A stretch of 64,000 nucleotides of DNA from Glaciimonas sp. (GTDB lineage Bacteria > Pseudomonadota > Gammaproteobacteria > Burkholderiales > Burkholderiaceae_D). Position numbers and translations under genes: made by a program. The stretch is from assembly GCA_012927585.1 (NCBI GenBank), contig JABBOY010000018.1:1-64000 (forward strand), given 5' to 3'. Within the stretch, counting starts at the first letter, position 1, and every line of letters starts with the position of its first letter. The notes below the pieces were generated by a model. The model worked only from the letters and a program-made list of their open reading frames with translations. It was not told the DNA's origin and searched no databases. Shown one piece after another: positions 28,825-38,759 of the stretch.

Positions 28825-29328
28825 TCAAATTTGATTATTATCTCGTTTTACCCGCGCAGCGATCCATCGCAAAGCTACCGACAATGATCTAAATGACTGA
28901 AGTGAAACACTATCTGGCAATATAGGTAAAATAGTAAGGTGTCCACTATCAGAACGCAGGCGCAACAATAACAATTTTGGCCATAAAGTCGAATCTTCCA
29001 GTAAATTGACAATAAACTTACCGCTGTTGTCGTTATCTAATACGCCCCACCCATTATTGGCCGATGTGCCCAATTCCAATAACCGTATCTGCCCGGCAGA
29101 AGATATTGTGATCAAATAATATCGTTGCGCAAAAAAAAAGAGACTCCAACATAAGCTTGCTACCACAAAATATATTATCGCAATGAATAGACGCTCCCAC
29201 GATGACAAAATATTCAAATAGTTACACTCTACCAGACCTGCGATCAGAATTATGCATAGCCAAGCTGCGGTCACCATGACCAGCAACAATCGAGAGGGAC
29301 GCACAACGGTAGTGACCGCTATGGACAT
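28825..29328 (-). CDS. YgfX/CptA-like small membrane protein
   Basis: The 167-residue protein has two hydrophobic helices near residues 13-33 and 45-68. The C-terminal cytoplasmic part has LWPKLLLLRLRSDSGHLTIL, PDSVSLQSFRSLSVALRW, the conserved W..LL.LR...G....LPDS.....FR.LRv.LRW pattern of YgfX-like proteins. It sits between fabF and rpoE, a frequent position in betaproteobacteria. In enterics the relative pairs with the flavinylation factor SdhE; no sdhE is adjacent here, so the role is unassigned. Confidence 0.65.
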   Translation of the reverse strand: MSIAVTTVVRPSRLLLVMVTAAWLCIILIAGLVECNYLNILSSWERLFIAIIYFVVASLCWSLFFFAQRYYLITISSAGQIRLLELGTSANNGWGVLDNDNSGKFIVNLLEDSTLWPKLLLLRLRSDSGHLTILPILPDSVSLQSFRSLSVALRWIAARVKRDNNQI

Positions 29329-29344
29329 GATTGAAAGAACAGAG

Positions 29345-29370
29345 TGTCCGTCCCTTCACAGGAACGGACA
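29345..29370 (-). terminator. Hairpin after fabF
   Basis: TGTCCGT and ACGGACA with inner CC/GG pairs surround a short loop. It lacks a T-run on the minus strand, so attenuation rather than full termination is likely. Confidence 0.4.
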
Positions 29371-29377
29371 GTATTAA

Positions 29378-30619
29378 TTAAATTTTTCCGAAAATAAGTG
29401 TACCGTTCGTGCCGCCAAAGCCAAAGTTGTTTTTGACTGCGTACTGAATAGGTATATCTCGTGCTGTGTTGGCACAATAATCCAGATCACACTCAGGGTC
29501 CTGGTTAAAAATATTGATTGTCGGCGGTGATACCTGGTTATACAAAGCCAACACAGTAAAGACAGATTCCAATCCACCGGCACCGCCCAGTAAGTGACCA
29601 GTCATTGACTTGGTTGAATTCACGATCAAGTTCTTGGCATGGTGACCAAATGCAGCCTTGACCGCATCAGTTTCATTCTTGTCACCAATGGGCGTTGATG
29701 TGCCGTGCGCATTAAGGTATTGCACTTCATCGACATTAATCCCCGCGTTTTTCAAAGCATTCACCATACTGCGACGCGGACCATCCATATTTGGCGCGGT
29801 AACGTGGTAGGCATCGCCACTCATGCCAAAACCGACGAGTTCTGCATATATCCTGGCACCTCGCGCTTTTGCATGCGCATACTCTTCCAGAACCATCACA
29901 CCAGCCCCTTCTCCAAGCACAAATCCGTCACGATCGGTATCCCAAGGTCGAGATGCTGTCTGGGGATCTTCGTTACGCGAGGAAAGTGCACGGGCAGAAG
30001 CAAACCCACCAAGCCCGAGCGGAGATATAGTAGACTCTGCACCCCCGGCAATCATCACATCAGCATCGCCATATTCGATTATGCGCCCAGCTGTACCAAT
30101 ACTGTGTAAACCAGTAGTACACGCACTAACCATGGCAAGGTTAGGGCCTTTTAGTCCATACTTGATCGACAAGTGACCGGAAATCATATTGATGATGGAC
30201 GCAGGCACAAAAAACGGTGATATCCGACGCGATCCACGTGCGACATATTCCGTGTGCGTCTGTTCAATCATTGGCAAACCACCGATACCGGATCCTATTA
30301 TGACGCCAATCCGCTCGGCATTAGTCTCGGTTACAACCAGCCCGCTATCTTGCATTGCCTGCATTCCGGCTGCCACGCCAAAATGGATAAAAGCATCCAT
30401 GTGGCGCGCTTCCTTGGCGGGAATATATTCCTCAATATTGAAGCCCTTCACCTCTCCTGCAAAATGCGTCGAAAAAGATTTAGCATCAAACTTGGTAATT
30501 GTCGCAATACCAGATTTACCTGAAATCGCCGCGCTCCATGTATCGGCAACCGTGTTGCCAATAGGTGAAACACAACCGAGACCAGTTACGACGACACGAC
30601 GTTCACGTGAGCGGCTCAA
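29378..30619 (-). CDS. fabF: 3-oxoacyl-[ACP] synthase II
   Basis: The 413-residue condensing enzyme elongates acyl-ACP. The catalytic Cys is in [12 protein letters not shown] near residue 165 and the His pair in [11 protein letters not shown] and [14 protein letters not shown]. The N-terminus [20 protein letters not shown] and the terminal [14 protein letters not shown] are standard. Last gene of the fab cluster, after acpP. Confidence 0.97.
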   Translation of the reverse strand: MSRSRERRVVVTGLGCVSPIGNTVADTWSAAISGKSGIATITKFDAKSFSTHFAGEVKGFNIEEYIPAKEARHMDAFIHFGVAAGMQAMQDSGLVVTETNAERIGVIIGSGIGGLPMIEQTHTEYVARGSRRISPFFVPASIINMISGHLSIKYGLKGPNLAMVSACTTGLHSIGTAGRIIEYGDADVMIAGGAESTISPLGLGGFASARALSSRNEDPQTASRPWDTDRDGFVLGEGAGVMVLEEYAHAKARGARIYAELVGFGMSGDAYHVTAPNMDGPRRSMVNALKNAGINVDEVQYLNAHGTSTPIGDKNETDAVKAAFGHHAKNLIVNSTKSMTGHLLGGAGGLESVFTVLALYNQVSPPTINIFNQDPECDLDYCANTARDIPIQYAVKNNFGFGGTNGTLIFGKI

Positions 30620-30648
30620 ACAGTTCTCCAGAAGTCAATCAAAGTAAT

Positions 30649-30891
30649 TCAAGCAGCCTTAACGTGTGCTTTGGCGTAATCAATCGCCTGTTGCACCGTG
30701 GTGATTTTCTCAGCTTGCTCATCCGGAATTTCCATCTCAAACTCATCTTCCAATGCCATAACGAGTTCAACTGTATCGAGTGAATCCGCACCCAAATCAT
30801 CAACAAACGATGATTCGATTTTAATGTCAGCTTCGGCGACGCCCAGTTGCTCTGCAACGATTTTTTTTACGCGTTGTTCAATATCAGACAT
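30649..30891 (-). CDS. acpP: Acyl carrier protein
   Basis: The 80-residue ACP carries the phosphopantetheine Ser in [19 protein letters not shown]. The acidic composition and [18 protein letters not shown] start are typical. It lies 30 bases before fabF. Confidence 0.97.
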   Translation of the reverse strand: MSDIEQRVKKIVAEQLGVAEADIKIESSFVDDLGADSLDTVELVMALEDEFEMEIPDEQAEKITTVQQAIDYAKAHVKAA

Positions 30892-31016
30892 GTATTGCCT
30901 CCAGTGTATTGGTTACGGAAAGTGCGCGCATTTTATCAGGTTTGCGACGCAAAAAATAAATTTCAGTTTCTTCGTTTAAATTTAGTTTAAAACTAATAAT
31001 GTCCATCAGTGAGACA

Positions 31017-31763
31017 TCATCCCATATACATCCCGCCATTAACATGCAAGGTCGTGCCGGTGATATAGTTTGATTGAGGTGAGGCAAGGAATACTGCAGC
31101 AGCAGCGATATCTTCAGGCATGCCAAAGCGGTTTAATGGGATCTGGCTTAATAATGCCGCTATTTGCTGATCGTTCAGCGATTTTGTCATATCCGTGTCG
31201 ATGAAGCCGGGTGCAATGCAATTGACAGTGATATTGCGACTGCCAATTTCCCGCGCCAGTGCTCGACTCATCCCTGCCACTCCGGCTTTTGCCGCCGCAT
31301 AGTTCATTTGCCCCGGGTTGCCTGTCGATCCCACCACCGAAGTAATATTGATGATGCGCCCGCTTTTCGTCTTCATCATGCCACGCAGCACCGCACGGGA
31401 AAGGCGTGCCACTGCTGTCAGATTAGTCGCGATGACAGCATCCCACTCTTCTTCTTTCATGCGCAAAGCAAGCTGATCTTGCGTAATGCCGGCATTGTTA
31501 ACCAGAATCGACAATCCATCGTAATTTTTCTGAATGTAATCAACCAGTGCACCGCACCCCGCTACGTCGGTCACCTCAAGTACCATGCCCTTGCCGCCAA
31601 ATCCATCGAGATAATCGGTAATTACACCGGCCCCAGCTTCAGAAGTTGCAGTACCGATGACTATCGCTCCATGCTTGGCAAATTCTAGTGCAATCGCACG
31701 GCCAATGCCACGGGAAGCACCGGTAACCAGTGCCACTTGATTATTTAAATTGTGCACCGTCAC
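31017..31763 (-). CDS. fabG: 3-oxoacyl-[ACP] reductase
   Basis: The 248-residue SDR has NADPH motif TGASRGIGRA, NNAGITQDQLALRM, catalytic Ser in INITSVVGSTGN and YAAAKAG with Tyr and Lys. It overlaps the fabD stop by four bases and precedes acpP, so the role is fatty-acid synthesis. Confidence 0.96.
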   Translation of the reverse strand: MTVHNLNNQVALVTGASRGIGRAIALEFAKHGAIVIGTATSEAGAGVITDYLDGFGGKGMVLEVTDVAGCGALVDYIQKNYDGLSILVNNAGITQDQLALRMKEEEWDAVIATNLTAVARLSRAVLRGMMKTKSGRIINITSVVGSTGNPGQMNYAAAKAGVAGMSRALAREIGSRNITVNCIAPGFIDTDMTKSLNDQQIAALLSQIPLNRFGMPEDIAAAAVFLASPQSNYITGTTLHVNGGMYMG

Positions 31764-32692
31764 TTCATTAACTCCAAAAGTTTATCCAGTGATGCCTGAT
31801 CAAAGAGTGCGTCTGCCCCCAAATCAGGATTGATGCGCTTCGTCAGCCCGGTCAATACCTTACCCGGCCCGCATTCTACGACATGGGTAACACTTTCTGC
31901 TGCAATTTTTTGTATTGTCTCTACCCACCTAACCGGATTAGCAGCCTGTCGCACCAAAGCGTCCTTGATTTTCGATGGATCGTTTTCGATTGCTACATCG
32001 ACGTTATTGATCATAGCGATCTGCGGCGTAGAAAAAGTCATGCCTGCCATAAAATCACGCAAACGGTCTGATGCCGGCTTTAATAAAGAAGAATGGAATG
32101 GAGCAGATACGGAAAGTAGTAATGCACGCTTTGCACCTCTTGCCTTGGCTGCGTCACAAGCGCGCGCGATGGCATTTATGTGACCTGCAATTACCACTTG
32201 TGCCGGCGCATTAAAATTAACCGCCTCCACAACCTCGCCTTGTGCGGACGCTGCGCATATCTCAAGCACTGCATCGTCTGACAAACCGAGGATCGCAGCC
32301 ATACCGCCTTTGCCAACTGGCACAGCTTCTTGCATTGCCTGCGCACGAAAACGCACTAAACGCACAGCATCATGAAACGGTATGACGCCAGAAACAACTA
32401 AGGCGGAATATTCACCAAGACTGTGGCCTGCAACAAGTGATGGTATCGCACCACCGACTGCAATCCATGCCCGATAAAACGCTACAGCAGCAGCCAACAT
32501 TATCGGCTGGGTATTCGTTGTCAAGTCGAGGTCTTCTTTCGGACCTTCTTCAATTAATCCGGCAAGGTCAAATTGCAATGCCTCTGATGCTTCTGCGATA
32601 GTTTGCTGCACAACTGTGTTACCGGCAAAACCATTTAACATCCCAATACTTTGAGAACCCTGACCCGGGAATACGAATGCAAATTTTTTCAT
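31760..32692 (-). CDS. fabD: Malonyl-CoA--ACP transacylase
   Basis: The 310-residue enzyme loads malonate onto ACP. The start MKKFAFVFPGQGSQSIGM is typical, the nucleophile Ser is in AGHSLGEYSALV and the catalytic His in SAPFHSSLL. The frame is open further upstream, but that part overlaps fabH antiparallel to its own logic, so the ATG at the FPGQG start is taken. Confidence 0.96.
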   Translation of the reverse strand: MKKFAFVFPGQGSQSIGMLNGFAGNTVVQQTIAEASEALQFDLAGLIEEGPKEDLDLTTNTQPIMLAAAVAFYRAWIAVGGAIPSLVAGHSLGEYSALVVSGVIPFHDAVRLVRFRAQAMQEAVPVGKGGMAAILGLSDDAVLEICAASAQGEVVEAVNFNAPAQVVIAGHINAIARACDAAKARGAKRALLLSVSAPFHSSLLKPASDRLRDFMAGMTFSTPQIAMINNVDVAIENDPSKIKDALVRQAANPVRWVETIQKIAAESVTHVVECGPGKVLTGLTKRINPDLGADALFDQASLDKLLELMK

Positions 32693-32715
32693 GCTTGTTA
32701 TCGATAATCGACTAA

Positions 32716-33702
32716 TTACATCCGTGCGAGCACCGCACCCCAAGTGAAACCACCACCAACGCCTTCCATCATCACGGTTTGCCCAGGCTTGATACGTCCG
32801 TCGCGCATGCCGACATCCAGCGCCAACGGAATGGATGCTGCAGATGTATTGCCGTGCTGATCTACCGTGACAATCATTTTTTCCATAGGCAACCCGAGCT
32901 TTTTGGCTGTGCCCCGCATGATACGGATATTCGCTTGATGCGGAACCATCCAATCAACTTGCGATGAATTTAATCCAGCTTTTTCAAGTACTTCATGCGC
33001 GACTTCATCCAGCAACCTTACTGCCAACTTGTATACCGCCTGGCCGTCCATATACAGGAATGCACTACCTTCCAGTACCCCGCCACCGACATTGCCAGAG
33101 ACATAGAGAATCTCGTTATACCGCCCATCCGCATGCAATTTACTGGCCAAAATCCCTGGCTGCTCAGAGCATGAGAGGATAGCGGCACCAGCGCCATCGC
33201 CAAACAATACACAGGTTCCGCGATCCTCAAAATTGAGGATACGGGAAAACACCTCGGCGCCAATTACGAGTACATTCTTATGTGCACCAGACTTGATGAA
33301 ACTATCGGCAATAGAAATGGCATAGATAAATCCGCTGCATACCGCCTGCACATCTACTGCGGCGCAATCATTGGTAATGCCAAGCTTGCGCTGCACTACA
33401 GTGGCAGTACTAGGGAAACCGCCAAGGTAATCTGGCGTTGATGTGGCAAGGATGATCAAGTCAATATCGTTTGCAGCCAGCCCAGCCATTTGCAGCGCAT
33501 TTTTTGCGGCTTCGACAGCCAAATCGCTGGATTGTGTACCTGGGTCGGCATAGTGACGAGCAGAAATACCACTACGTGAAACAATCCATTCATCCGAAGT
33601 TTCGATCCCTTTTTCAGCCAGCCGCTTGGCAATATCCTGATTCGTTACGCGGTTTTTAGGCAGGTAACTGCCGGTTCCAATAATTTTACTGTATGGATTC
33701 AT
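32716..33702 (-). CDS. fabH: 3-oxoacyl-[ACP] synthase III
   Basis: The 328-residue enzyme starts fatty-acid synthesis from acetyl-CoA. The triad is visible: Cys in [11 protein letters not shown], His in [11 protein letters not shown] and Asn in [27 protein letters not shown] is the usual N-terminal segment. It sits between plsX and fabD. Confidence 0.97.
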   Translation of the reverse strand: MNPYSKIIGTGSYLPKNRVTNQDIAKRLAEKGIETSDEWIVSRSGISARHYADPGTQSSDLAVEAAKNALQMAGLAANDIDLIILATSTPDYLGGFPSTATVVQRKLGITNDCAAVDVQAVCSGFIYAISIADSFIKSGAHKNVLVIGAEVFSRILNFEDRGTCVLFGDGAGAAILSCSEQPGILASKLHADGRYNEILYVSGNVGGGVLEGSAFLYMDGQAVYKLAVRLLDEVAHEVLEKAGLNSSQVDWMVPHQANIRIMRGTAKKLGLPMEKMIVTVDQHGNTSAASIPLALDVGMRDGRIKPGQTVMMEGVGGGFTWGAVLARM

Positions 33703-33732
33703 GCTGTTTTAGGTTCATTATTACTTAATTAA

Positions 33733-34803
33733 TTACATCGACTTAACTGCACCCGAACCTAACAAGATTTCACTTGCCGTAGTTGGCATCAGATCCTCGA
33801 TAGCCTTGGAAATACGGGACAAAACATCATACTTCGCTGCGTCAAAAGCACGTCTGATTGCCCATTCGAACGCATAGACGTCTGCACCGCCATGACTCTT
33901 GAATACCAAACCGCGTAATCCTAATAAACTGGCCCCATTGTAGCGGGATGGATTCATGCGAGCAGAAAAAGATTTAATCGCTTTCTGCGCCAGTAATGCA
34001 CCGAACATACTCAAAAAATTGCTCTTGAATTCTGCTGTCAATCCTGATTTTACCAAGCGGCCCATGCCTTCAGCTGCCTTCAATGTAACATTGCCAACAA
34101 AACCGTCGCAAACGACAATATCTGTAGTGCCTTCAAAAATATCATTGCCCTCAACATTGCCATAGAAGTTAAGTAGACCCTTGGCACTGTCGGCACGCAG
34201 TAATTCGCCCGCCTGTTTGACAATGTCATTGCCCTTAATTGCTTCTTCACCGACATTCAGCAAGCCGATTGTCGGTTTCGGCTTGCCTTCAATTGCCGAT
34301 ACCAGCGCTGAGCCCATGATAGCAAACTGATGCAAATGCTGAGGCTTGCAATCCACATTCGCGCCAAGGTCAAGCATGTAGGTGGGACCGTTTTTCTGAT
34401 TAGGAAGAATGCCGCAAATGGCAGGGCGTTCAATGCCTGCGATCGTTTTGAGCACATACCGTGATATTGCCATGAGCGCACCTGTATTACCAGCCGATAC
34501 GCAGGCTTGCACCCCTCCATCCTTCACCAGGCCAATTGCCACACGCATGGAGGAATCTTTCTTGCGGCGCAAGGCCACTTCTACGGGGTCGTCCATCGTG
34601 ACAACTTCGGATGCATGCAGTATGGACAGACGTGCATGCCCTACAGCTTTATGTTTTTTCAACTCCGCGAGAATCACGTCTTGCAAGCCAACCAGAACCA
34701 ACTCGGCATCGGGTTGACGATTGAGAAATGCAATGGCGGCCAGTACAGTAACGGACGGGCCATGATCTCCACCCATGCAGTCAATAGAAATTTTAATTGT
34801 CAT
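33733..34803 (-). CDS. plsX: Phosphate acyltransferase PlsX
   Basis: The 356-residue enzyme converts acyl-ACP to acyl-phosphate for phospholipid synthesis. The N-terminal [39 protein letters not shown] and [15 protein letters not shown] are diagnostic. It sits between rpmF and fabH. Confidence 0.97.
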   Translation of the reverse strand: MTIKISIDCMGGDHGPSVTVLAAIAFLNRQPDAELVLVGLQDVILAELKKHKAVGHARLSILHASEVVTMDDPVEVALRRKKDSSMRVAIGLVKDGGVQACVSAGNTGALMAISRYVLKTIAGIERPAICGILPNQKNGPTYMLDLGANVDCKPQHLHQFAIMGSALVSAIEGKPKPTIGLLNVGEEAIKGNDIVKQAGELLRADSAKGLLNFYGNVEGNDIFEGTTDIVVCDGFVGNVTLKAAEGMGRLVKSGLTAEFKSNFLSMFGALLAQKAIKSFSARMNPSRYNGASLLGLRGLVFKSHGGADVYAFEWAIRRAFDAAKYDVLSRISKAIEDLMPTTASEILLGSGAVKSM

Positions 34804-34890
34804 TGTTTTGATTCAGTGCCTTACGCAAGCCACGCATTATGGGGCAGAATCGGTACGATTCAAAATCACGGGACTATTAATTTTAGGCGC

Positions 34891-34928
34891 AAAAAAACGG
34901 CGCCAAGTCAAAACTCGTCACGCCGTTC
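34891..34928 (-). terminator. Terminator after rpmF
   Basis: AACGGCG and CGCCGTT pair around an 18-base loop, followed on the minus strand by a run of seven T. It would reduce transcription from yceD-rpmF into plsX. Confidence 0.75.
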
Positions 34929-34945
34929 TTAACCCAGAACTGCAA

Positions 34946-35128
34946 TTAATCGTCGTTCTTTGTCTTTAGGACTTTACGACCACGATAAAAGCCATTTGGA
35001 CTGATATGGTGACGCAAGTGCGTTTCGCCGGTGGTTGGCTCAATACCCAATTGTGGCGTAACCAGGAAAGAATGCGCACGATGCATGCCGCGCTTCGACG
35101 GGGATTTTTTATTTTGCTGAACAGCCAT
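34946..35128 (-). CDS. rpmF: 50S ribosomal protein L32
   Basis: The 60-residue protein begins [20 protein letters not shown], the L32 signature, and continues with [17 protein letters not shown]. It lies between yceD and plsX as in most proteobacteria. Confidence 0.97.
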   Translation of the reverse strand: MAVQQNKKSPSKRGMHRAHSFLVTPQLGIEPTTGETHLRHHISPNGFYRGRKVLKTKNDD

Positions 35129-35222
35129 GATAACTCCTAATACTCAAGTTCTAAAATAGTAACATATCCAGTTTACAAGCCCACTGGCAAACTGAAATAT
35201 TTGCTTAAAATTAATTTATAGC

Positions 35223-35768
35223 CTAATTCAACCGCTTCAAGACATCAAATGGCGAGCTTTTTTTTGCTCCATTCAAAGCCTTCAGCGCTGCCAGGTCCGG
35301 ACATACTTGATGCTTGGGTGAAAGAGGTATCGCCAGCAACACCTCGTCCTCGATTAGCACAACAACATCCAGCTCTTTTGACCCAACGATGACGTCTATC
35401 GCATCGTCGTCCAGCATTGCTTCAATTTCATCTGCATGCACTTCGTCTTTTGCGAGAATCAAACTTGACTCGGATGCGATATCGAATGTACATGAAGTCA
35501 AGCAGCGCTGACACAGCAGCGATACCGACCCGGATACGCACAACGTCAGTTGCTCGAACCCTAAACTGCTGGTTCTGCCATCAATCGACCAAAACAGAAC
35601 CGCTGATTTATCATCACATTCGCTTGAAAGCCGTGAGGAATCTGCGACAGCTATCTCACCTTGACGGTGTTCTTTAAGCCGACAAAATTCGAAAGCGTCG
35701 ATTACAAAAGCATTCATAGGCAAAGCTGAACCCGTAAAACCTGCGATAATAACAGGCTTTTCGATCAT
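35223..35768 (-). CDS. yceD: YceD (DUF177) family protein
   Basis: The 181-residue protein has two cysteines in LLCQRCLTSCTFDI near residue 85, the acidic DEVHADEIEAML region and a late PLSPKHQVCPDL. Family members precede rpmF and affect 23S rRNA accumulation in some bacteria and plants. Position and motifs agree. Confidence 0.88.
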   Translation of the reverse strand: MIEKPVIIAGFTGSALPMNAFVIDAFEFCRLKEHRQGEIAVADSSRLSSECDDKSAVLFWSIDGRTSSLGFEQLTLCVSGSVSLLCQRCLTSCTFDIASESSLILAKDEVHADEIEAMLDDDAIDVIVGSKELDVVVLIEDEVLLAIPLSPKHQVCPDLAALKALNGAKKSSPFDVLKRLN

Positions 35769-35834
35769 TCGTCAAAGTGTTAGCACACTTTATCGAAGTA
35801 TATTTATATGCGCTAGCTAACCAGGTCATTCACA

Positions 35835-36449
35835 TTGATTTCCAAACTACCGCTACGTCTGATTCTTGCCTCGAGTTCACGTTACAGACATGAATTGTTG
35901 AGCCGCTTACAACTGCCGTTCGAGGTATTGATTCCTGATATCGACGAAACTTCACTTGCCAGCGAAACACCGAAAATGACCGCGCTGCGTCTGGCCCGCG
36001 CAAAAGCACAAGCAATCGCAGTGCTAGCGCCGGGCGCGCTGGTGATAGGCTCGGATCAGGTCGCCACGCTCGACGATATACAGATCGGCAAGCCGGGGAA
36101 TTATGAAAACGCATTGCTTCAATTGCAAAAAATGCGCGGTCGACGCGTGATTTTTCATACCGCTTTATGTCTTTGGGATGGTCGCCAGAACACACTAGAA
36201 AATCAGGTACAAGTCGAAAATGTTCAGACTTTCGTCACTTTCCGCAACTTGCCTGACACAGAATTGAGCGCTTATTTGCATATTGAGCGCCCCTACGACT
36301 GCGCCGGCAGTGCAAAAAACGAAGGTCTGGGAATTACGATCATTGAAAAAATCGAGAGCGCCGATCCGACCGCACTGACCGGTCTGCCGCTTATTGCGCT
36401 GACCACGATGCTGCGCTGCGCTGGCGTGCCATTTTACACGTCGGCATAA
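35835..36449 (+). CDS. maf: Maf-type nucleotide pyrophosphatase (YceF-like)
   Basis: The 204-residue protein begins ISKLPLRLILASSSRYRHEL and has GALVIGSDQVATLDD, then RRVIFHTALCLWD and the ECAG-like DCAGSAKNEGLGI. Such enzymes hydrolyse non-canonical or modified nucleotides. It is divergent from yceD, a conserved arrangement. Relatives that keep this form are closest to YceF (7-methyl-GTP). Confidence 0.9.
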   Translation: MISKLPLRLILASSSRYRHELLSRLQLPFEVLIPDIDETSLASETPKMTALRLARAKAQAIAVLAPGALVIGSDQVATLDDIQIGKPGNYENALLQLQKMRGRRVIFHTALCLWDGRQNTLENQVQVENVQTFVTFRNLPDTELSAYLHIERPYDCAGSAKNEGLGITIIEKIESADPTALTGLPLIALTTMLRCAGVPFYTSA

Positions 36450-36459
36450 AATATATAGT

Positions 36460-36525
36460 GGGTGCACTATAATGTTTTATGACAGCTTTACCGCATATAA
36501 AATATTACACAAAAAATATACTCAC
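36460..36525. repeat. 64-bp dispersed intergenic element, copy F
   Basis: Begins GGGTGCACTATAATG, has core CTTTACCGCATATAAAA and ends AAAAAATATACTCAC. It lies between maf and the rsmI-like gene, with its right end about 20 bases before that gene's start. Confidence 0.65.
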
Positions 36526-36543
36526 CATATTATCGATAAAACT

Positions 36544-37296
36544 ATGCCTGGAATCCTATATCTGATCCCCAATACGCTAGGCCAGACCGATGACGAGACT
36601 GGCGATCTGTTGTCGCGCATCATCCCGCAACAAGTCCAGGCCATCAGCGCAGGTCTCGATTATTTTGTAGCGGAAAACGCCAAATCGACGCGCGCTTTCC
36701 TGAAATTGCTTGCTGCCACACATCCACTGGCAAAACCTTTGCAGGAAATCAGCATTGCCGAGTTGAATGTCAATACTCCAGTTGCAGCCCTGCCTGCACT
36801 ACTGGCGCCGATTTTGGCCGGACAGGATGCGGGCCTGATTTCGGAAGCCGGAGTGCCGGCGGTGGCCGACCCGGGAGCCAATTTGGTGCGTTTGGCGCAT
36901 CAGCACGGCATTCAGGTGCGCCCATTGGTCGGTCCATCCTCGCTGCTGCTGGCGGTCATGGCAAGCGGCCTGAACGGGCAAAGTTTCGCCTTCAATGGAT
37001 ATTTACCGACCGATTCAGGATTGCGCGCCAAACGTATCAAGGCGCTCGAAGAGCGCTCGCGCCAAGAGAAGCAAACCCAGCTTTTCATTGAAACGCCGTA
37101 CCGCAATAGTGCGATGCTGGAAGCACTGGCTACAGCTTGCCTGCCAGATACCTTGATTTGTATCGCCACAGACTTGACTTTGCCAACCGAGTCGATTCGC
37201 ACACAGACGGCTGGCAAGTGGCGCCGTGCAATCGATGCCGGCGAGATGCCTGTTTTCCACAAGAAACCGACGGTATTTCTGCTGTTGACGCAATAG
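36544..37296 (+). CDS. RsmI-like SAM-dependent methyltransferase (tetrapyrrole methylase fold)
   Basis: The 250-residue protein starts MPGILYLIPNTLGQTDDETG and has AENAKSTRAFLKLL, GLISEAGVPAVADPGANLVR and VRPLVGPSSLLLAVMASGLN, the cofactor-binding segments of the RsmI branch. It is shorter than RsmI (about 280-290) and its N-terminus differs, as in the second RsmI-like paralogue common in Burkholderiales. The target is unknown. The ATG at 36544 is taken because the upstream open part is repeat element F. Confidence 0.82.
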   Translation: MPGILYLIPNTLGQTDDETGDLLSRIIPQQVQAISAGLDYFVAENAKSTRAFLKLLAATHPLAKPLQEISIAELNVNTPVAALPALLAPILAGQDAGLISEAGVPAVADPGANLVRLAHQHGIQVRPLVGPSSLLLAVMASGLNGQSFAFNGYLPTDSGLRAKRIKALEERSRQEKQTQLFIETPYRNSAMLEALATACLPDTLICIATDLTLPTESIRTQTAGKWRRAIDAGEMPVFHKKPTVFLLLTQ

Positions 37297-37362
37297 TGCG
37301 CTGTAGGCGATTGCGGCCGACAAATAGCCGGTAACCGCTTTGAATGCCATTTTCTGCCTCAA

Positions 37363-38280
37363 TCAAACCCGGCGCGTACCGGTAAATTTCGCCAACGTCG
37401 CACCCGATTCCAGTGTAAATCCGGCATCGCCATCGGTGCCTAACGCGCCTACCAAGTAGGGCATCAGTTCCTTGAGCATGGGTTCCAGCGTCCACGGTGG
37501 ATTGATCACGAACATGCCACTACTGTGCAGGCCGAAACCATCAGGCGTCGGCGCACAAACAGAAAGCGTGACATCAAGCCAGCCACCGGCGGGGAGTTGT
37601 TTGAGCTTCTCAGGCAGTTGGCGCGCCTCCATCCGATTAAGCACCGGGTACCAGACTGCATAAGTCCCGGTAGCAAAGCGGGTCAACGCATCTGCCAGCG
37701 TGTCTTTGACACGGCGATAGTCGCCCTTGTCTTCATAAGGCGGGTCGATCAGTATTAGACCGCGCCGCGACGGCGGTGGCAATAGCGCCCGCAAACCAGC
37801 AAAACCATCGGCGCGCTGGATCATCACGCGCGTGCCGCGCTCCGTTTGCCGCACCCCCTGCTCTGCTGCATGCGCTGCGAGCTTGCGGAAGTTATCGGCG
37901 AGAATTTTGCTGTCGCTCGGATGCAGTTCGAACAAGCGCAGGCGGTCTTGTTCGCGCATGGTTTTATCGGCTACATAAGGCGAGCCGGGGTAATAACGCA
38001 TCTTGCCGCTAGGATTCATCTGTTTGATGAGCTTGACGTATTCGGCCAGTGGTGCAGGCATATCCTTACGTTCCCACAGCCGGCTGATGCCGCTTTCAAA
38101 TTCCGCATTCTTGGCCGCATAACCGCCATCCAGCGCATACAGACCGGCACCGGCGTGAGTGTCGATATACATGTACGGCGTATCTTTCTGGCCCAGATGT
38201 TGCAATAGCTGCATGGTCACGACGTGCTTTAAGACATCAGCGTGATTACCTGCATGAAAGGCGTGGCGGTAGCTCAACAT
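37363..38280 (-). CDS. rlmJ: 23S rRNA (adenine-2030-N6)-methyltransferase RlmJ
   Basis: The 305-residue protein starts MLSYRHAFHAGNHADVLKHV, diagnostic of RlmJ/YhiR, followed by YIDTHAGAGLYAL (SAM-binding) and the catalytic LILIDPPYEDKGDY. A further 52 codons are open upstream but lack homology. It converges with the rsmI-like gene. Confidence 0.93.
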   Translation of the reverse strand: MLSYRHAFHAGNHADVLKHVVTMQLLQHLGQKDTPYMYIDTHAGAGLYALDGGYAAKNAEFESGISRLWERKDMPAPLAEYVKLIKQMNPSGKMRYYPGSPYVADKTMREQDRLRLFELHPSDSKILADNFRKLAAHAAEQGVRQTERGTRVMIQRADGFAGLRALLPPPSRRGLILIDPPYEDKGDYRRVKDTLADALTRFATGTYAVWYPVLNRMEARQLPEKLKQLPAGGWLDVTLSVCAPTPDGFGLHSSGMFVINPPWTLEPMLKELMPYLVGALGTDGDAGFTLESGATLAKFTGTRRV

Positions 38281-38525
38281 AAAAAGAGGGTTCAATCGTG
38301 GTAAGTAAGTCTGAATAGTAAAAAGCGACGGCGCTGCGGCTAGTACAGTTTTTGACGCTTCATCAAAAATCGCACGATTCAAGTCAATACAGAAAATGCG
38401 GTACTCGTCGAAGCGACAATGCCGCCATTCTAACAAGTCTGCACTTTGAACAGGCCATAGACTGGGTTGCCCACCCCGACAGCGTTTCGCAGCAGACTAC
38501 GCAAAAAATTTAAAAAATATAACTA

Positions 38526-38592
38526 GGGAGTATGCCAAAAATCATGGAACTTACCGCATATATTAAGTGCGTGTAAAAAATATTCTCCACTC
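38526..38592 (+). repeat. 64-bp dispersed intergenic element, copy G
   Basis: Begins GGGAGTATGCCAAAAATCAT, has core ACTTACCGCATATATTAAG and the pairing TGCGTGTAA, and ends AAAAAATATTCTCCAC. It is the best-defined copy. TTACCGCA and TGCGTGTAA form an inner hairpin. Confidence 0.75.
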
Positions 38593-38637
38593 CAGTATTA
38601 ATAATATAGGAGCATTTCAACTACTTAATAAAGCGCG

Positions 38638-38699
38638 ATGATGTTGCAATAAAAAGACCGCCAAGGATAGCTTTGGCGGTCTTTTTATTGCAACATCAT
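38638..38699. terminator. Long perfect inverted repeat, bidirectional terminator
   Basis: Two 27-base arms are exact reverse complements around an eight-base loop. The GC-rich top GACCGCCAA/TTGGCGGTC is flanked by A and T runs, so it works as a terminator in both directions. It lies about 60 bases past the aceA stop. The perfect arm length well beyond a terminator's need is unusual. Confidence 0.85.
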
Positions 38700-38759
38700 G
38701 TCAGCATCAACACCGCCAGGAAAATTTCCCTGACGCGGTATCAGTGCAATGCACAGAAC

